A stretch of 64,000 bases of DNA from Ectothiorhodospiraceae bacterium (GCA_020831885.1 JAFIFU010000008.1:50767-114766); one strand, 5' to 3'; positions 16,889 through 26,543 are shown, numbered from the stretch's first letter. Notes: generated from the sequence alone by a model not told the origin. Program-made: numbers and translations.

Positions 16889-17275
16889 ATGCCCGGTGGG
16901 GTTCCCGTCCCTTGCCGAGGAGTCAGTGCCCTGAGCGATTGCCTTTTCTGTCGCATGGTCAGCGGGGAGATCCCGGTGGAGCGCGTGCTGGAATTCGACG
17001 ACGTGCTGGCCATTCGCGATATCAATCCCCAGGCGCCGCACCATGTGTTGATTCTTCCGACCCGTCACCTGGCGTCCCTGGATGACCTGGGCCAGGAAGA
17101 CCGACCCCTGGCGGGAACACTGCTGCTGGCCGCACAGCAGGTGGCGAGGCAGGAGGGGTTTGCCGAGGCCGGGTACCGAACCGTAATCAACACCGGCGCG
17201 GATGGCGGCCAGGAAATCGGGCACCTGCACCTGCATGTCCTGGCAGGTCGGCGTCTGCAGTGGCCGCCGGGCTAG
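16889..17275 (+). CDS. HIT family (histidine triad) nucleotide-binding protein
   Basis: The core starts with SDCLFCRMVSGEIPVERVLE and ends with the triad GHLHLHVLAGR (H-x-H-x-H), the nucleotide hydrolase/transferase signature of HINT-like proteins. These usually cleave AMP-lysine or other nucleoside phosphoramidates. The start is uncertain: GTG 16,874 and ATG 16,889 are in frame but leave a 14-19 residue tail not usual for the family. A good ribosome site (CGAGGAG, 16,916-16,922) stands 8 nt before CTG 16,931, which would give exactly the family's usual N-terminus. The given start is the nearest ATG. It converges with rsgA. Confidence 0.92.
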   Translation: MPGGVPVPCRGVSALSDCLFCRMVSGEIPVERVLEFDDVLAIRDINPQAPHHVLILPTRHLASLDDLGQEDRPLAGTLLLAAQQVARQEGFAEAGYRTVINTGADGGQEIGHLHLHVLAGRRLQWPPG

Positions 17276-17297
17276 AGGCTGTTCCCCCTTCCGCGCC

Positions 17298-18194
17298 CTA
17301 GCCGCCCCGGGTTTCGTCCAGTAACCGGTGAAAGGCGGCCAGCCGGTACGGGGCGATGTCCCCGCGTTTTACCGCCGCCCGGACGGCGCACTCCGGCTCC
17401 TCACGATGGACACAGTCGCGGAACTGGCATTGTCCCAGCCAGGGCCGGAGTTCCCGGAAACCGTGGGCGAGTTCGTCGGTGGACAGGTGAGCCAGTCGGA
17501 GGATGCGGATGCCGGGAGAATCGATCAGGCTGCCACCGGTGGGAAGCCGGTACAGGGTGGTTTCGGTGGTGGTATGGCGTCCTTGCCCGCTGGCATGGGA
17601 GAGGGCCTGGGTGCGCGCGTGCCGGTCCGGAACCAGGCGGTTGATCAGGGAGGATTTCCCCACGCCTGACTGTCCCACCAGAATGCCGGTCCCGGTACCG
17701 ATCACCGCCGCCAGCGCTTCCACTCCGGAGCCGGTGGCAGCACTGGTTTCGATGGTGGGGTAGTCCAGCATCCGGTAGAGGTCCATGCGTTCCCGCAGGT
17801 CCGGATATCCGGTGACCGTGAAATCGGCCTTGTTGCAGACCACGGCGGCCTGGGCCCCGATGTGTTCGGCCAGCACCAGGTACCGGTCCACCAGCATGAA
17901 GTCCGGCTCCGGTTCCGGAGCGATCACCGGAGCCAGCAGATCGATGTTGGCCGCCAGCACCCGCTCCTGTCCGCGGTAGTTGGTCCGGCTGAGCTGGTTC
18001 CTGCGCGGCAGGATTTGCTCGATCACGCCTTCCTGTGGGGTGCTCTGGCGGAAGTGAACATGGTCACCGCAGACGGCACGGCCGGTGCGGCGTCGCGTCT
18101 TGCACCGGAGCAGGGTCCCGTCCTCCAGTTCGATGATGCTCTCGGCACCGTACCCCACCACGACGCGGCCCTGTCCCTGCCGCTTCATGGGCAT
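17298..18194 (-). CDS. rsgA: Ribosome small-subunit-dependent GTPase RsgA
   Basis: 298 residues. The G motifs are in circularly permuted order, diagnostic of RsgA/YjeQ: NKAD (G4) comes before the P-loop [14 protein letters not shown] (G1) and DSPGIR (G3). An OB-fold precedes the GTPase domain, and a zinc-binding tail follows ([16 protein letters not shown]). It helps late 30S maturation and is a frequent neighbour of orn, as here, where the two genes are divergent. ATG 18,194 or 18,188 could be the start. Confidence 0.96.
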   Translation of the reverse strand: MPMKRQGQGRVVVGYGAESIIELEDGTLLRCKTRRRTGRAVCGDHVHFRQSTPQEGVIEQILPRRNQLSRTNYRGQERVLAANIDLLAPVIAPEPEPDFMLVDRYLVLAEHIGAQAAVVCNKADFTVTGYPDLRERMDLYRMLDYPTIETSAATGSGVEALAAVIGTGTGILVGQSGVGKSSLINRLVPDRHARTQALSHASGQGRHTTTETTLYRLPTGGSLIDSPGIRILRLAHLSTDELAHGFRELRPWLGQCQFRDCVHREEPECAVRAAVKRGDIAPYRLAAFHRLLDETRGG

Positions 18195-18310
18195 GGGACT
18201 CCCGTGCGGTGGTGGTGTCCTGTTGGCATTCGAGGGCCCCTGGCAGGCGGACGGCAGTGCTGGATAGCCTCTGATAGAATGGCCGGTAAATGCAAGGGAA
18301 GTGCCGGCTT

Positions 18311-18360
18311 ATGCCCATGGTGCTCCGCGGAGCACCATGGGCATCGATCAGCGCGTCCCA
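18311..18360. repeat. Perfect 34-bp palindrome joined to a dispersed repeat unit, in the rsgA-orn gap
   Basis: ATGCCCATGGTGCTCCG at 18,311-18,327 is followed directly by its exact reverse complement to 18,344. Reading on the minus strand from about 18,360, it is preceded by GCGCTGATCGATG. A related unit follows glgP at 46,812-46,848 (GCACTGATCTATTC then GCATGGTGCTCTGCGGAGC), so this belongs to a dispersed family. It ends 57 bp upstream of the orn start. Confidence 0.8.
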
Positions 18361-18401
18361 AGGGGCTGTCGACCGAACCAACCTCAATCAAGCGAGTACG
18401 C

Positions 18402-18962
18402 ATGCCTGAAGCCAATGCCAGCAATCTGATCTGGATCGATCTGGAGATGACCGGTCTGGACACCCACCGGGATGCCATTATCGAGATCGCCACCGTGGTG
18501 ACCGACAGTGAATTGAATATCCTGGCTGAGGGTCCGGAAATCGCCATTTATCAACCGGATGACGTGATCAATGCCATGGACGCGTGGAACACCCGCCAGC
18601 ATGGGCAGTCCGGCTTGGTGGATCGGGTCCGGCGCAGCGCATACGACTACGGGCGGGCGGAAAGGGAGACGCTGGACTTCCTGTCCCGATGGGTGCCGCC
18701 GCGGGTTTCGCCCATGTGCGGGAACAGCATTTGCCAGGACCGGCGGTTTCTTGCGCGGCTGATGCCGGAGCTGGAGGGCTATTTCCACTACCGGCATATC
18801 GACGTCAGTACCCTGAAGGAACTGGCCCGGCGCTGGGTGCCAGAGGTGGCGAAGGGCTTCCACAAGTCATCGTCCCATCTGGCCATGGATGATATCCGCG
18901 ATTCCATCAGCGAGTTGCGCTTCTACCGGGAGAATTTCCTGCGGGTTGGAAACGGCGCCTGA
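18402..18962 (+). CDS. orn: Oligoribonuclease
   Basis: 186 residues from ATG 18,402. The DEDDh 3'-5' exonuclease motifs are present: [10 protein letters not shown] (first D and E), the middle [12 protein letters not shown], and [14 protein letters not shown] with the last Asp. It degrades the 2-5 nt RNAs left by other nucleases, including pGpG from cyclic-di-GMP, and is essential in many gammaproteobacteria. The upstream in-frame extension to 17,862 runs over rsgA antisense and is rejected. The last codons lie inside a 20-bp inverted repeat. Confidence 0.97.
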   Translation: MPEANASNLIWIDLEMTGLDTHRDAIIEIATVVTDSELNILAEGPEIAIYQPDDVINAMDAWNTRQHGQSGLVDRVRRSAYDYGRAERETLDFLSRWVPPRVSPMCGNSICQDRRFLARLMPELEGYFHYRHIDVSTLKELARRWVPEVAKGFHKSSSHLAMDDIRDSISELRFYRENFLRVGNGA

Positions 18963-18983
18963 ACCGTTTCCAACCCGCAGGAA
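18936..18983. terminator. Long hairpin overlapping the orn stop codon, between convergent genes
   Basis: TTCCTGCGGGTTGGAAACGG (18,936-18,955) pairs perfectly with 18,964-18,983, leaving an 8-nt loop that contains the orn TGA. Convergent orn and the rhodanese gene end on either side, so it is placed to stop transcription both ways. It lacks long T tracts, so it may act by blocking nucleases or polymerase instead. Confidence 0.65.
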
Positions 18984-18999
18984 CTCGATCAGCGCTTCT
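18984..18999 (-). repeat. GGAAGCRCTGATC-type repeat directly after the rhodanese stop codon
   Basis: Read on the minus strand, the rhodanese TAA (19,002-19,000) is followed at once by AGAAGCGCTGATCGAG. This is a copy of the dispersed motif that also abuts the rtcB and glgP stops. Confidence 0.6.
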
Positions 19000-19833
19000 T
19001 TAGCGCTCCACCGGCACGCCGGCGTCGTTTCCCCATTCCGACCAGGATCCGTCATAGCCGCGCACGCGCTGGTAGCCCAGGGCCCGCAGCGCCACCCAGG
19101 TCAACGAGGACCGGTGGTGGGTCTGGCAATGGGTGATGATCTCCTTGTCCGGCGTGGCGCCGATTCGCTCCAGCATCTCCATGAGTTCGCCGGCCGGCCG
19201 CAGCCGGCCGTGGGCTTCCGGGTCCCGTAATTGCATCCAATCCAGGTTGACTGCCCCGGGGATGTGACCCCCCCGGGCCGCGCGGATATCCTCGCCGCGG
19301 TACTCCGCAGCCGAGCGTGCATCCAGAATGCAGACATCTTCGGCGCCGAGCCGGTGCTGAACGTAGGCCATGTCGGCGCGACTGTCCGGCAGGGGCGCCA
19401 TGCGCACCGTGTAGTGGCCGGGCCGGGGCCGGTTGACGGTGCGCTCCAGCGGGTGCCCCTCCTCAGCCCAGGCCGGCAGACCACCGTTAAGCATGGAATA
19501 GGCCGGGTGCCCCACCACGTCCAGCGTCCACAGCAAGCGGCCTGCACGGCCACCACCGGTGTTGTCGTAGGCTACGATATGGGTGTCCGGGGTCAATCCG
19601 ACCTCCGAGAACAGGGCCTCCAGCGCCTGTTCCGTGGGCAGCAGGCCCATGGCGGGCGGATCCTGCCTCACCAGCCGGGAGAATTCCATGTGCACCGCGC
19701 CGGGCACGTGGGCCCGTCGGTATTGTTCCTCATCACAGAGATCCAGGATCAGCAAGCCGGGCGTGCCCAGCAGGGGCTCCAATTCGTCGGGTTCAATCAG
19801 CAGCGGCAGGTCGTTCAGTGTGTTCTCGGTCAT
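19000..19833 (-). CDS. Thiosulfate/3-mercaptopyruvate-type sulfurtransferase (two rhodanese domains)
   Basis: 277 residues with tandem rhodanese domains. Domain 1 (about 12-125) has LLILDLCDEEQYRRAHVPGA. Domain 2 (about 150-270) has CILDARSAAEYRG and the active-site loop with the nucleophilic cysteine, THCQTHHRSS. The loop lacks the CGSGVTA form of classic mercaptopyruvate enzymes and is closer to the thiosulfate type, but the substrate cannot be fixed from sequence. Its ATG overlaps the glcF stop by 4 bp, so it is the last gene of the glcDEF operon, an unusual place for a sulfurtransferase. Confidence 0.9.
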   Translation of the reverse strand: MTENTLNDLPLLIEPDELEPLLGTPGLLILDLCDEEQYRRAHVPGAVHMEFSRLVRQDPPAMGLLPTEQALEALFSEVGLTPDTHIVAYDNTGGGRAGRLLWTLDVVGHPAYSMLNGGLPAWAEEGHPLERTVNRPRPGHYTVRMAPLPDSRADMAYVQHRLGAEDVCILDARSAAEYRGEDIRAARGGHIPGAVNLDWMQLRDPEAHGRLRPAGELMEMLERIGATPDKEIITHCQTHHRSSLTWVALRALGYQRVRGYDGSWSEWGNDAGVPVER

Positions 19834-21059
19834 GGTGTCTGTTCAGTGTCCACGTCGATGAGTTCCAGCCAGTGCCGGACGGGTACGTCGGCGGCGGCCC
19901 CGAGGTGTGTGATGCAGCCGATGTTGGCGCTGGCAATGAGTTCCGGGTTGCCGGCGCTGAGTGCCTGCAGCTTGTTGCTGCGAAGTTGTTGGGACAATGC
20001 GGGTTGCAGCACCGAGTAGGTCCCGGCTGAGCCGCAGCACAGGTGAGCGTCCGCTACCGGCACCAGGTCGAAGCCCAGGCGCCCCAGCAGGCTTTCCACC
20101 CGCCCGGGCAGTTTCTGCCCGTGTTGCAGGGTGCAGGGGGCCTGGAAAGCGATACGCCTTGGCGCTGTGGCCGCCGGCGTCAGGCGGGCCTCCTCCTGCA
20201 GCAGCAGCTCCACCGGGTCCACGGTGAGCGCGCTGATCCGTTCCGCCTTTTCGGCATACCGGGCGTCGTTGCGCAGGAGATGGCCGTAGTCCTTCACCTG
20301 CACACCACAACCGCTGGCATTCACCACGATGGCTTCCGCGCCGTTCTGTACATGGGGCCACCAGGCGTCGATATTGCTCCGTGCCTGGTCCAGTGCCCGG
20401 TCCGGCTTTCCCAGGTGCTGGTTGATGGCGCCGCAACAACGGCTTGCCGGCGTGCGCTCCACCGCGATCCCCAGGGCATGGAGGATGCGTGCCGTCTGCG
20501 GATTGATGACCGGATCCATGACGGGTTGAACGCAGCCCTCCAGCATCAGCACACGCCGGGCGCGGGGCCGGTTCTCCGGCCAGGCGGGGGCGCGCCGGGG
20601 TTCGGGTATTTTCTCCTTCAGGCGGGCGGGAGCCAGTGGTCGCAGCCATTGACCCAGGCGGAGCGCGGTTCCGAACAGCGCCCGGCGCGGCAGGAGTTCC
20701 CGTAGCGCCCAGCGCTGCAGGGCGGCGCCCTTGCTTCGCGGTACATCCTGTTCCACCAGTTCCCGCCCGATATCCACCAGACGCCCGTACTGGACCCCGG
20801 AGGGGCAGGTGGTCTCGCAAGCGCGGCAGGTCAGGCAGCGGTCCAGATGCAGCTGGGTTGTGGCTGTGGGGGTGTGCCCCTCCAGGACCTGCTTCATCAG
20901 GTAAATGCGGCCCCGGGGGCTGTCGAGCTCGTTGCCCAGCAGTTGATAGGTGGGGCAGGTCGCCAGGCAGAAGCCGCAATGGGTGCAGCTACGCAGAATC
21001 CGGTCCGCTTCTGCTCCCTGAGCCGTGTTCTTGATGCTGTCAATGATCGAGGTCTGCAT
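19830..21059 (-). CDS. glcF: Glycolate oxidase iron-sulfur subunit
   Basis: 409 residues. Two [4Fe-4S] ferredoxin motifs lie near the start (CTHCGFCLATCP at about 25-36 and CLTCRACETTCPSG at about 75-88). Two CCG domains follow (SRCCGAINQHLGKP and DAHLCCGSAGTYSVLQP), as in GlcF/LutA-type proteins. It takes electrons from the GlcD/GlcE flavoprotein and passes them to the quinone pool. It begins 8 bp after glcE and overlaps the following rhodanese gene by 4 bp. Confidence 0.95.
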   Translation of the reverse strand: MQTSIIDSIKNTAQGAEADRILRSCTHCGFCLATCPTYQLLGNELDSPRGRIYLMKQVLEGHTPTATTQLHLDRCLTCRACETTCPSGVQYGRLVDIGRELVEQDVPRSKGAALQRWALRELLPRRALFGTALRLGQWLRPLAPARLKEKIPEPRRAPAWPENRPRARRVLMLEGCVQPVMDPVINPQTARILHALGIAVERTPASRCCGAINQHLGKPDRALDQARSNIDAWWPHVQNGAEAIVVNASGCGVQVKDYGHLLRNDARYAEKAERISALTVDPVELLLQEEARLTPAATAPRRIAFQAPCTLQHGQKLPGRVESLLGRLGFDLVPVADAHLCCGSAGTYSVLQPALSQQLRSNKLQALSAGNPELIASANIGCITHLGAAADVPVRHWLELIDVDTEQTP

Positions 21060-21067
21060 GCGATGCC

Positions 21068-22138
21068 TCAGAGCTCACGCCACAGGCGTCCGGGGTTGAA
21101 GATGCCCTGCGGGTCGAAGGCCTGCTTGAGCCGGGTCTGGAGCGCCATCACCGCCGCCGGCAGGGGATGGAATACCTCGGTTTCTCCCGGGTCCCCCCGG
21201 AACAACGTGGCGTGGCCCCCCAGTGCTGCCGCCCGTTCCCGGATGCGGTGGGCGGGCAGACTGCTGCGCAGCCAGCGTAGCTGGCCGTTCCAGTCGTGGA
21301 ATTCGTCGCCTTCCAGCGCCAGCGGAGGGGAAATCGGCGGCAGGGCGATGCGCCACAAGGGCTGTTCATCACCGGACGCGAACCAGGGAAGACGCTGATC
21401 CCGCAGTGACGCCCACCAGGGGGCGGGCTCGGCCATGGCCTCACCGCCCACGGCCTTTTCGGCGGCGGCGACGGCATGACCGGTGCCCTCCAGACGGAGG
21501 TAAAGGAACCGGCCGTCATGCGCCGCGCCGGTCACCGGCAGCCCCTGCCGGAACCAGGTTTCCACCTGCTCCATGGCGGAGACGGCAGCTTGCTCCAGAA
21601 CATGGGTGCTGCTGCGCTCCGGCCGTGGCAGCACCTTCAGGGAGACCTCGGTGATCACCCCGAGCGTGCCCAGCGCGCCGGTGACCACGCGACTCACATC
21701 ATAGCCCGCCACGTTCTTCATCACCTGCCCGCCAAAGCGCAGATGCTCGCCGCGGCCGTTGATCAGCCCTAAGCCCAGCACCAGGGCGCGGGCGCAACCC
21801 GCCCAGGGGCGGCGGGGGCCGGAGAGACCGCGGGCCACGGCGCCCCCCAGGGTGGCGGTCCCGGTGTAGTCGGGTGGCTCGAACGGGAGCATCTGGTTTT
21901 CGGCGGCCAGCACCTGTTCCACCTTCGCCAGCGGGGTACCTGCGCGGGCGGTGAGTACCAGCTCCGTGGGTTCGTAGTTCACGATTCCCCGATGGCCGGT
22001 CACGTCCAGGGGGTCACCCACCGGTGCACCGCCGTAGAAGGCCTTGCTGTCGCCGCCGTGGATCCGCAGCGGTCGTTTCCGATCCAGTGCCTCGTGAACC
22101 CGTGCCTGAAGCCCTGGGATGTCGTCCTGTTCCGTCAT
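21068..22138 (-). CDS. glcE: Glycolate oxidase FAD-binding subunit
   Basis: 356 residues with a PCMH-type FAD-binding fold: ELVLTARAGTPLAKVEQVLA, GTATLGGAVARGLSGPRRPW and GQVMKNVAGYDVSR are GlcE signatures. GlcE is shorter than GlcD and lacks most of the C-terminal oxidase domain. It works with GlcD and GlcF to oxidise glycolate to glyoxylate, salvaging 2-phosphoglycolate in autotrophs. It is the middle gene of glcD-glcE-glcF. Confidence 0.95.
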   Translation of the reverse strand: MTEQDDIPGLQARVHEALDRKRPLRIHGGDSKAFYGGAPVGDPLDVTGHRGIVNYEPTELVLTARAGTPLAKVEQVLAAENQMLPFEPPDYTGTATLGGAVARGLSGPRRPWAGCARALVLGLGLINGRGEHLRFGGQVMKNVAGYDVSRVVTGALGTLGVITEVSLKVLPRPERSSTHVLEQAAVSAMEQVETWFRQGLPVTGAAHDGRFLYLRLEGTGHAVAAAEKAVGGEAMAEPAPWWASLRDQRLPWFASGDEQPLWRIALPPISPPLALEGDEFHDWNGQLRWLRSSLPAHRIRERAAALGGHATLFRGDPGETEVFHPLPAAVMALQTRLKQAFDPQGIFNPGRLWREL

Positions 22139-22180
22139 CTGGCGTACTCGCTGGCCCCGGTGGTTTCCATTGCCGGCCTG

Positions 22181-23674
22181 TCAGAAACGGGGAATGTCCG
22201 GGTGGGGCAATCGCCCGTTGTGCACGTGCATGGCGCCAAATTCGGCGCATCGGTGCAGGGTGGGAATGGCCTTGCCGGGGTTCAGCAGACCCTGCGGATC
22301 GAAGGCGGCTTTCAGGGCGCGGAACTGTTCCAGTTCATCCGGCCTGAACTGCACGCACATCTGGTTGATCTTCTCCATGCCCACACCGTGCTCCCCGGTG
22401 ACCGTGCCCCCCACCTGGACGCACAGTTCCAGGATGCGGCCCCCCAGTTCCTCGGTCCGTTCGAATTCCCCCGGTTTGTTGCCGTCGTAGAGGATAAGCG
22501 GGTGCAGGTTGCCGTCCCCGGCATGGAACACATTGGCGATGCGCAGATCGTACTCGCGGCTGAGTTCGTCCATGCGCAGCAGCACCTCGGCCAGCCGTTT
22601 CCGGGGGATGGTGCCGTCGATACAGTAATAGTCCGGCGAAATGCGGCCCACCGCGGGGAATGCCGCCTTACGGCCGGCCCAGAACCGCGCCTTCTCCGCT
22701 TCGTCGCGGGCAATCTGGATGTGATGGGCGCCGTAGCCCTGCAGCAGTTCGTCGACGCGCTGCAGTTGGTCCTGCACCTCGTCGGGGTGACCGTCCAGTT
22801 CGCAGATGAGGATGGCGGCCGCATCCACCGGGTAATCGGCATGGACGAAATCCTCTGCCGCGCGTATGGCCGGATTGTCCATCATCTCCAGACCGCCGGG
22901 AATGATGCCGGCGGCAATGATGCCGGCCACCGCGTTTCCCGCGGATTCCACGTCCGGAAAAGCCGCCAGCAGTACTTCCCGGGTCTGGGGCTGCGGCAGC
23001 AGCTTCACCGTCACCTCCACAACCACGCCCAGCATGCCTTCGGAGCCCATCACGGCGGCCAGAAGATCGTAGCCCGGGCTGTCCGGTGCCTGGCTGCCGA
23101 TCTCCATCAGTTCCCCATCCATGGTGACCAGGCGAACCGCCAGCACATTGTGAACAGTCAGCCCGTACTTCAGACAGTGCACGCCACCGGCGTTCTCGGC
23201 CACGTTGCCGCCGATGGAACAGGTGATCTGGGAGGAAGGGTCCGGCGCATAGTAAAGCCCGTGGGGAGCGGCCGCTTCCGAGATGGCCAGATTGCGAACG
23301 CCGGGCTGCACCCGGGCGATCCGGCGTTCGTGGTCCAGCTCGGTGATACGGTTGAAACGGGCCAGGCTGAGCAGCACGCCCTGGGGGTGAGGCAGGGCGC
23401 CCGCGGAAAGGCTGGTGCCGGCACCACGGGCCACCACCGGAACCCGCAATCCGGAACACAGCCTCAGGATGGCCTGCACCTGCTCCACGGTATCCGGCAG
23501 CGCCACCACCAGAGGCATTTCCCGGTAGGCGGCCAGGCCGTCGCATTCGTAGGGCCGCTTGGCCTCGTCGTCCACCAGCAGGCTCTCGGCCGGCAGCAAG
23601 TCACGCAGGCCGCTCAGCAATGCCTGCTGATCCACCTGGAATGCTGTGTCCTCAGGCCGGTAGACGGACCGCAT
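22181..23674 (-). CDS. glcD: Glycolate oxidase catalytic subunit
   Basis: 497 residues, the usual GlcD length. FAD-binding domain 4 is shown by VPVVARGAGTSLSAGALPHP and DPSSQITCSIGGNVAENAGG. The C-terminal FAD-oxidase domain has FHAGDGNLHPLILYD and the GTVTGEHGVGMEK motif. It oxidises glycolate (or D-lactate-like 2-hydroxyacids) to the oxo acid. The start is supported by the ribosome site GGAGGCGCC before the ATG. It is the first gene of the glcDEF-rhodanese operon; glycolate use fits an autotroph with photorespiratory salvage, though that is inference. Confidence 0.95.
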   Translation of the reverse strand: MRSVYRPEDTAFQVDQQALLSGLRDLLPAESLLVDDEAKRPYECDGLAAYREMPLVVALPDTVEQVQAILRLCSGLRVPVVARGAGTSLSAGALPHPQGVLLSLARFNRITELDHERRIARVQPGVRNLAISEAAAPHGLYYAPDPSSQITCSIGGNVAENAGGVHCLKYGLTVHNVLAVRLVTMDGELMEIGSQAPDSPGYDLLAAVMGSEGMLGVVVEVTVKLLPQPQTREVLLAAFPDVESAGNAVAGIIAAGIIPGGLEMMDNPAIRAAEDFVHADYPVDAAAILICELDGHPDEVQDQLQRVDELLQGYGAHHIQIARDEAEKARFWAGRKAAFPAVGRISPDYYCIDGTIPRKRLAEVLLRMDELSREYDLRIANVFHAGDGNLHPLILYDGNKPGEFERTEELGGRILELCVQVGGTVTGEHGVGMEKINQMCVQFRPDELEQFRALKAAFDPQGLLNPGKAIPTLHRCAEFGAMHVHNGRLPHPDIPRF

Positions 23675-23783
23675 GGCGCCTCCGTGTTGATTCCGGAACG
23701 AAGCAAAAGGCTACCAAATACCCGCCGGGGGGCCGGATTGCCCTGTGGGCATTCCGGCCTGTCATGTCCCGCCCCCGTGATGT

Positions 23784-26156
23784 TCAGACTTCCTTGCCGG
23801 CCAGATACAACCAGGTTTCCACCACGGTGTCCGGGTTCAGCGAGACACTCTCGATGCCTTCGTCCATCAGCCAGCGGGCCAGTTCCGGGTGATCGGAGGG
23901 CCCCTGGCCACAGATGCCCACGTACTTGCCCTGGGCGCGGCAGGCCTGGATGGCCATATGCAGCAGCTTCTTCACCGCCTCGTTGCGCTCGTCGAACAGG
24001 TGGGCGATCAGGCCCGAGTCACGATCCAGGCCCAGGGTGAGCTGGGTCAGGTCGTTGGAGCCGATGGAGAAGCCGTCGAAGTACTCCAGGAACGCGTCGG
24101 CCAGCAACGCGTTGGAGGGCAGCTCGCACATCATGATGAGCTTGAGGTCGTCCTTGCCCCGCTGGATGCCGTTGGCCTTGAGCAGCTCCACCACTTCCCG
24201 GGCCTCGTCCACGGTGCGGACGAACGGGATCATGATCCAGGTGTTCTTCAGGCCCATCTCGTTGCGGACCTTCTTCAGCGCCCGGCACTCCAGCTCGAAG
24301 CAATCCCGGAAGCTATCGGAGATGTAGCGGGATGCGCCCCGGTAGCCCAGCATCGGGTTCTCTTCATCCGGCTCGTACTGACTGCCGCCGATCAGGTTGG
24401 CGTACTCGTTGGACTTGAAGTCCGACATGCGCACGATCACCGGCTGGGGTGAGAAAGCGGCGGCCAGGGTGGAGATGCCCTCGGCCAGGCGGTCCACGTA
24501 GAAGTCCACCGGGCCCGCGTAGCCGGCGATCTGGGTATCGATCACCTGCTTCAGGTCATCGGTCTGATCATCGTAGTTCAGCAGTGCCTTGGGGTGGATG
24601 CCGATCATCCGGTTGATGATGAACTCCAACCGGGCCAGACCCACGCCGGCATTGGGCAGATTGGCGAAATCGAAGGCCCGGTCCGGGTTGCCCACGTTCA
24701 TCATGATCTTGAACGGCAGCTCAGGCATGTTGTCCAGGCCGATTTCCTTGACTTCGAAATCCAGCTTGGCACCGTAGATGTAACCGGTGTCGCCCTCCGC
24801 GCAGGAAACGGTGACTTCCTGCCCGTCCTTCACGGTTTCGGTGGCATCACCGCAGCCCACAACCGCCGGAATGCCCAGTTCCCGGGCGATGATGGCCGCA
24901 TGGCAGGTGCGCCCGCCCCGGTTGGTGACGATGGCGGAGGCGCGCTTCATGATCGGCTCCCAGTCCGGGTCGGTCATGTCGGTCACCAGCACATCGCCGG
25001 GCTCGATGCGGTTCATCTCCCGGATGCTGTCCACCACACGCGCCTTTCCGGCGCCGATGCGCTGGCCGATGGCACGGCCGGTGGTGAGCACGGCACCTTT
25101 GCCGTTCAGGTGGTAGCGCTCCAGCACCTGGCCGCCGTCGCGGCTTTTCACCGTTTCCGGCCGGGCCTGGAGGATATAGAGCTTGCCGTCCTGGCCGTCC
25201 TTGCCCCATTCGATGTCCATGGGACGGCCGTAATGTTTCTCGATGATCAGCGCCTGCCGGGCGAGGTCCTGCACCTCGGCATCCGTGAGGGAGAACGTCC
25301 GGCTGTCTGCCGGATCCACTTCCACCGTCTTCACCGATTTGCCGTGGGATTGATCGCCACTGTAGACCATCTTGATGGCCTTGCTGCCCAGGGTGCGGCG
25401 CAAAATGGCCGGGCGACCCGCCTCCAGGGTGGGTTTGTGCACGTAGAACTCGTCCGGGTTCACCGCCCCCTGAACCACGGTTTCGCCCAGACCAAAGGAT
25501 GCGGTGATGAACACCACGTCGCGGAAGCCGGATTCCGTGTCCATGGTGAACATGACGCCGGCGGCGCCGATGTCCGAGCGGACCATGCGCTGGATGCCGG
25601 CGGACAGGGCCACCTGGGCATGATCGAATCCCTGGTGCACCCGGTAGGAGATGGCCCGGTCGTTGAACAGCGAGGCGAATACATGCTTGACCGCCAGCAT
25701 CACGTTGTCCAGCCCGCGGACGTTGAGGAAGGTCTCCTGCTGGCCGGCGAAGGAGGCGTCCGGCAGGTCCTCCGCCGTGGCCGACGAGCGCACCGCAAAG
25801 GATGCTTCGCCGGGGGTTTCCGCCTCCAGCGTTTCGTAAGCCCTGACGATCTCCTGTTCCAGCCGTTTCGGGAACGGGGTGTCGATCACCAGTTGGCGGA
25901 TGTGGGCGCCGGTTCTGGCCAGGGCATCCACATCATCCACGTCAAGCCCGTTCAGGGCGTCGTTGATCTTCTCTCGCAGGCCGCTCTCGTCGAGGAAGTC
26001 CCAGTAGGCGGCGGCCGTGGTGGCGAAGCCCCCGGGTACCTGCACGCCCGCAGCGGACAGATTGGAGATCATTTCGCCCAGGGATGCGTTCTTTCCGCCG
26101 ACCCGATCGACGTCGTTCATCCCAAGCGAATCAAACCAGATAACGTAGTCCTGCAA
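23784..26156 (-). CDS. ppsA: Phosphoenolpyruvate synthase
   Basis: 790 residues, full length. The ATP-grasp domain starts at [15 protein letters not shown]. The phospho-histidine domain has [21 protein letters not shown] with the catalytic His. The C-terminal TIM barrel has [17 protein letters not shown] and the [15 protein letters not shown] active-site Cys. It converts pyruvate and ATP to PEP, AMP and phosphate for gluconeogenesis. The only start that fits is TTG 26,156 with a GGGGGA ribosome site; no ATG or GTG fits the family N-terminus. It is divergent from ppsR, its predicted regulator. Confidence 0.97.
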   Translation of the reverse strand: MQDYVIWFDSLGMNDVDRVGGKNASLGEMISNLSAAGVQVPGGFATTAAAYWDFLDESGLREKINDALNGLDVDDVDALARTGAHIRQLVIDTPFPKRLEQEIVRAYETLEAETPGEASFAVRSSATAEDLPDASFAGQQETFLNVRGLDNVMLAVKHVFASLFNDRAISYRVHQGFDHAQVALSAGIQRMVRSDIGAAGVMFTMDTESGFRDVVFITASFGLGETVVQGAVNPDEFYVHKPTLEAGRPAILRRTLGSKAIKMVYSGDQSHGKSVKTVEVDPADSRTFSLTDAEVQDLARQALIIEKHYGRPMDIEWGKDGQDGKLYILQARPETVKSRDGGQVLERYHLNGKGAVLTTGRAIGQRIGAGKARVVDSIREMNRIEPGDVLVTDMTDPDWEPIMKRASAIVTNRGGRTCHAAIIARELGIPAVVGCGDATETVKDGQEVTVSCAEGDTGYIYGAKLDFEVKEIGLDNMPELPFKIMMNVGNPDRAFDFANLPNAGVGLARLEFIINRMIGIHPKALLNYDDQTDDLKQVIDTQIAGYAGPVDFYVDRLAEGISTLAAAFSPQPVIVRMSDFKSNEYANLIGGSQYEPDEENPMLGYRGASRYISDSFRDCFELECRALKKVRNEMGLKNTWIMIPFVRTVDEAREVVELLKANGIQRGKDDLKLIMMCELPSNALLADAFLEYFDGFSIGSNDLTQLTLGLDRDSGLIAHLFDERNEAVKKLLHMAIQACRAQGKYVGICGQGPSDHPELARWLMDEGIESVSLNPDTVVETWLYLAGKEV

Positions 26157-26543
26157 GATCTTGTCCCCCTGTTGCTCGCGAGATCGCGCGCAGCTCGCCG
26201 GCCGTGCTGGCCCCGAAATCGACGCCCGGGTTGGCAGAATCCCCGGCCGTTGCGGCCCGAACGGGCGTGTGAAAAGCCGACTGCGCAGGCGGTCCCGGCG
26301 CAGTCGCGCGTAATCCTACGAAATCAGCGCCTTGTGCGTAACCCCCGGGGGCGTCTTTTTTCGCCCGTCCCGACTGCGGCGCCGATGCTCTGCCGGACCT
26401 GAGCCCACGATTCCGGGGGGCGGCGTTCAAACAACCCCCGGGGGCAGTGGGCCCGCGGACGGTAACGGTCACTCGGGCATGGCCATGCGTGCTGAAAGGT
26501 TAGTAGGATGCGCATCTTCAGTCCATTTCAGAGGGCAGCGTTC
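26157..26543. promoter_or_regulatory. Divergent ppsA/ppsR control region with twin GC palindromes
   Basis: These 387 bases between divergent genes hold two identical 13-mers, AACCCCCGGGGGC, at 26,340-26,352 and 26,433-26,445. Each is centred on the palindrome CCCCCGGGGG, and they are 93 bp apart. The first is followed by GTCTTTTTTCGCCC, which gives a terminator-like look on the plus strand. They could be operators or hairpins. No consensus sigma-70 promoter stands out. Confidence 0.4.

Noticed and set aside
21992..26402. Long plus-strand frames (682 and 602 residues) opposite glcD/glcE and ppsA
   Set aside because: Both mirror strong minus-strand genes and show no recognisable domain.
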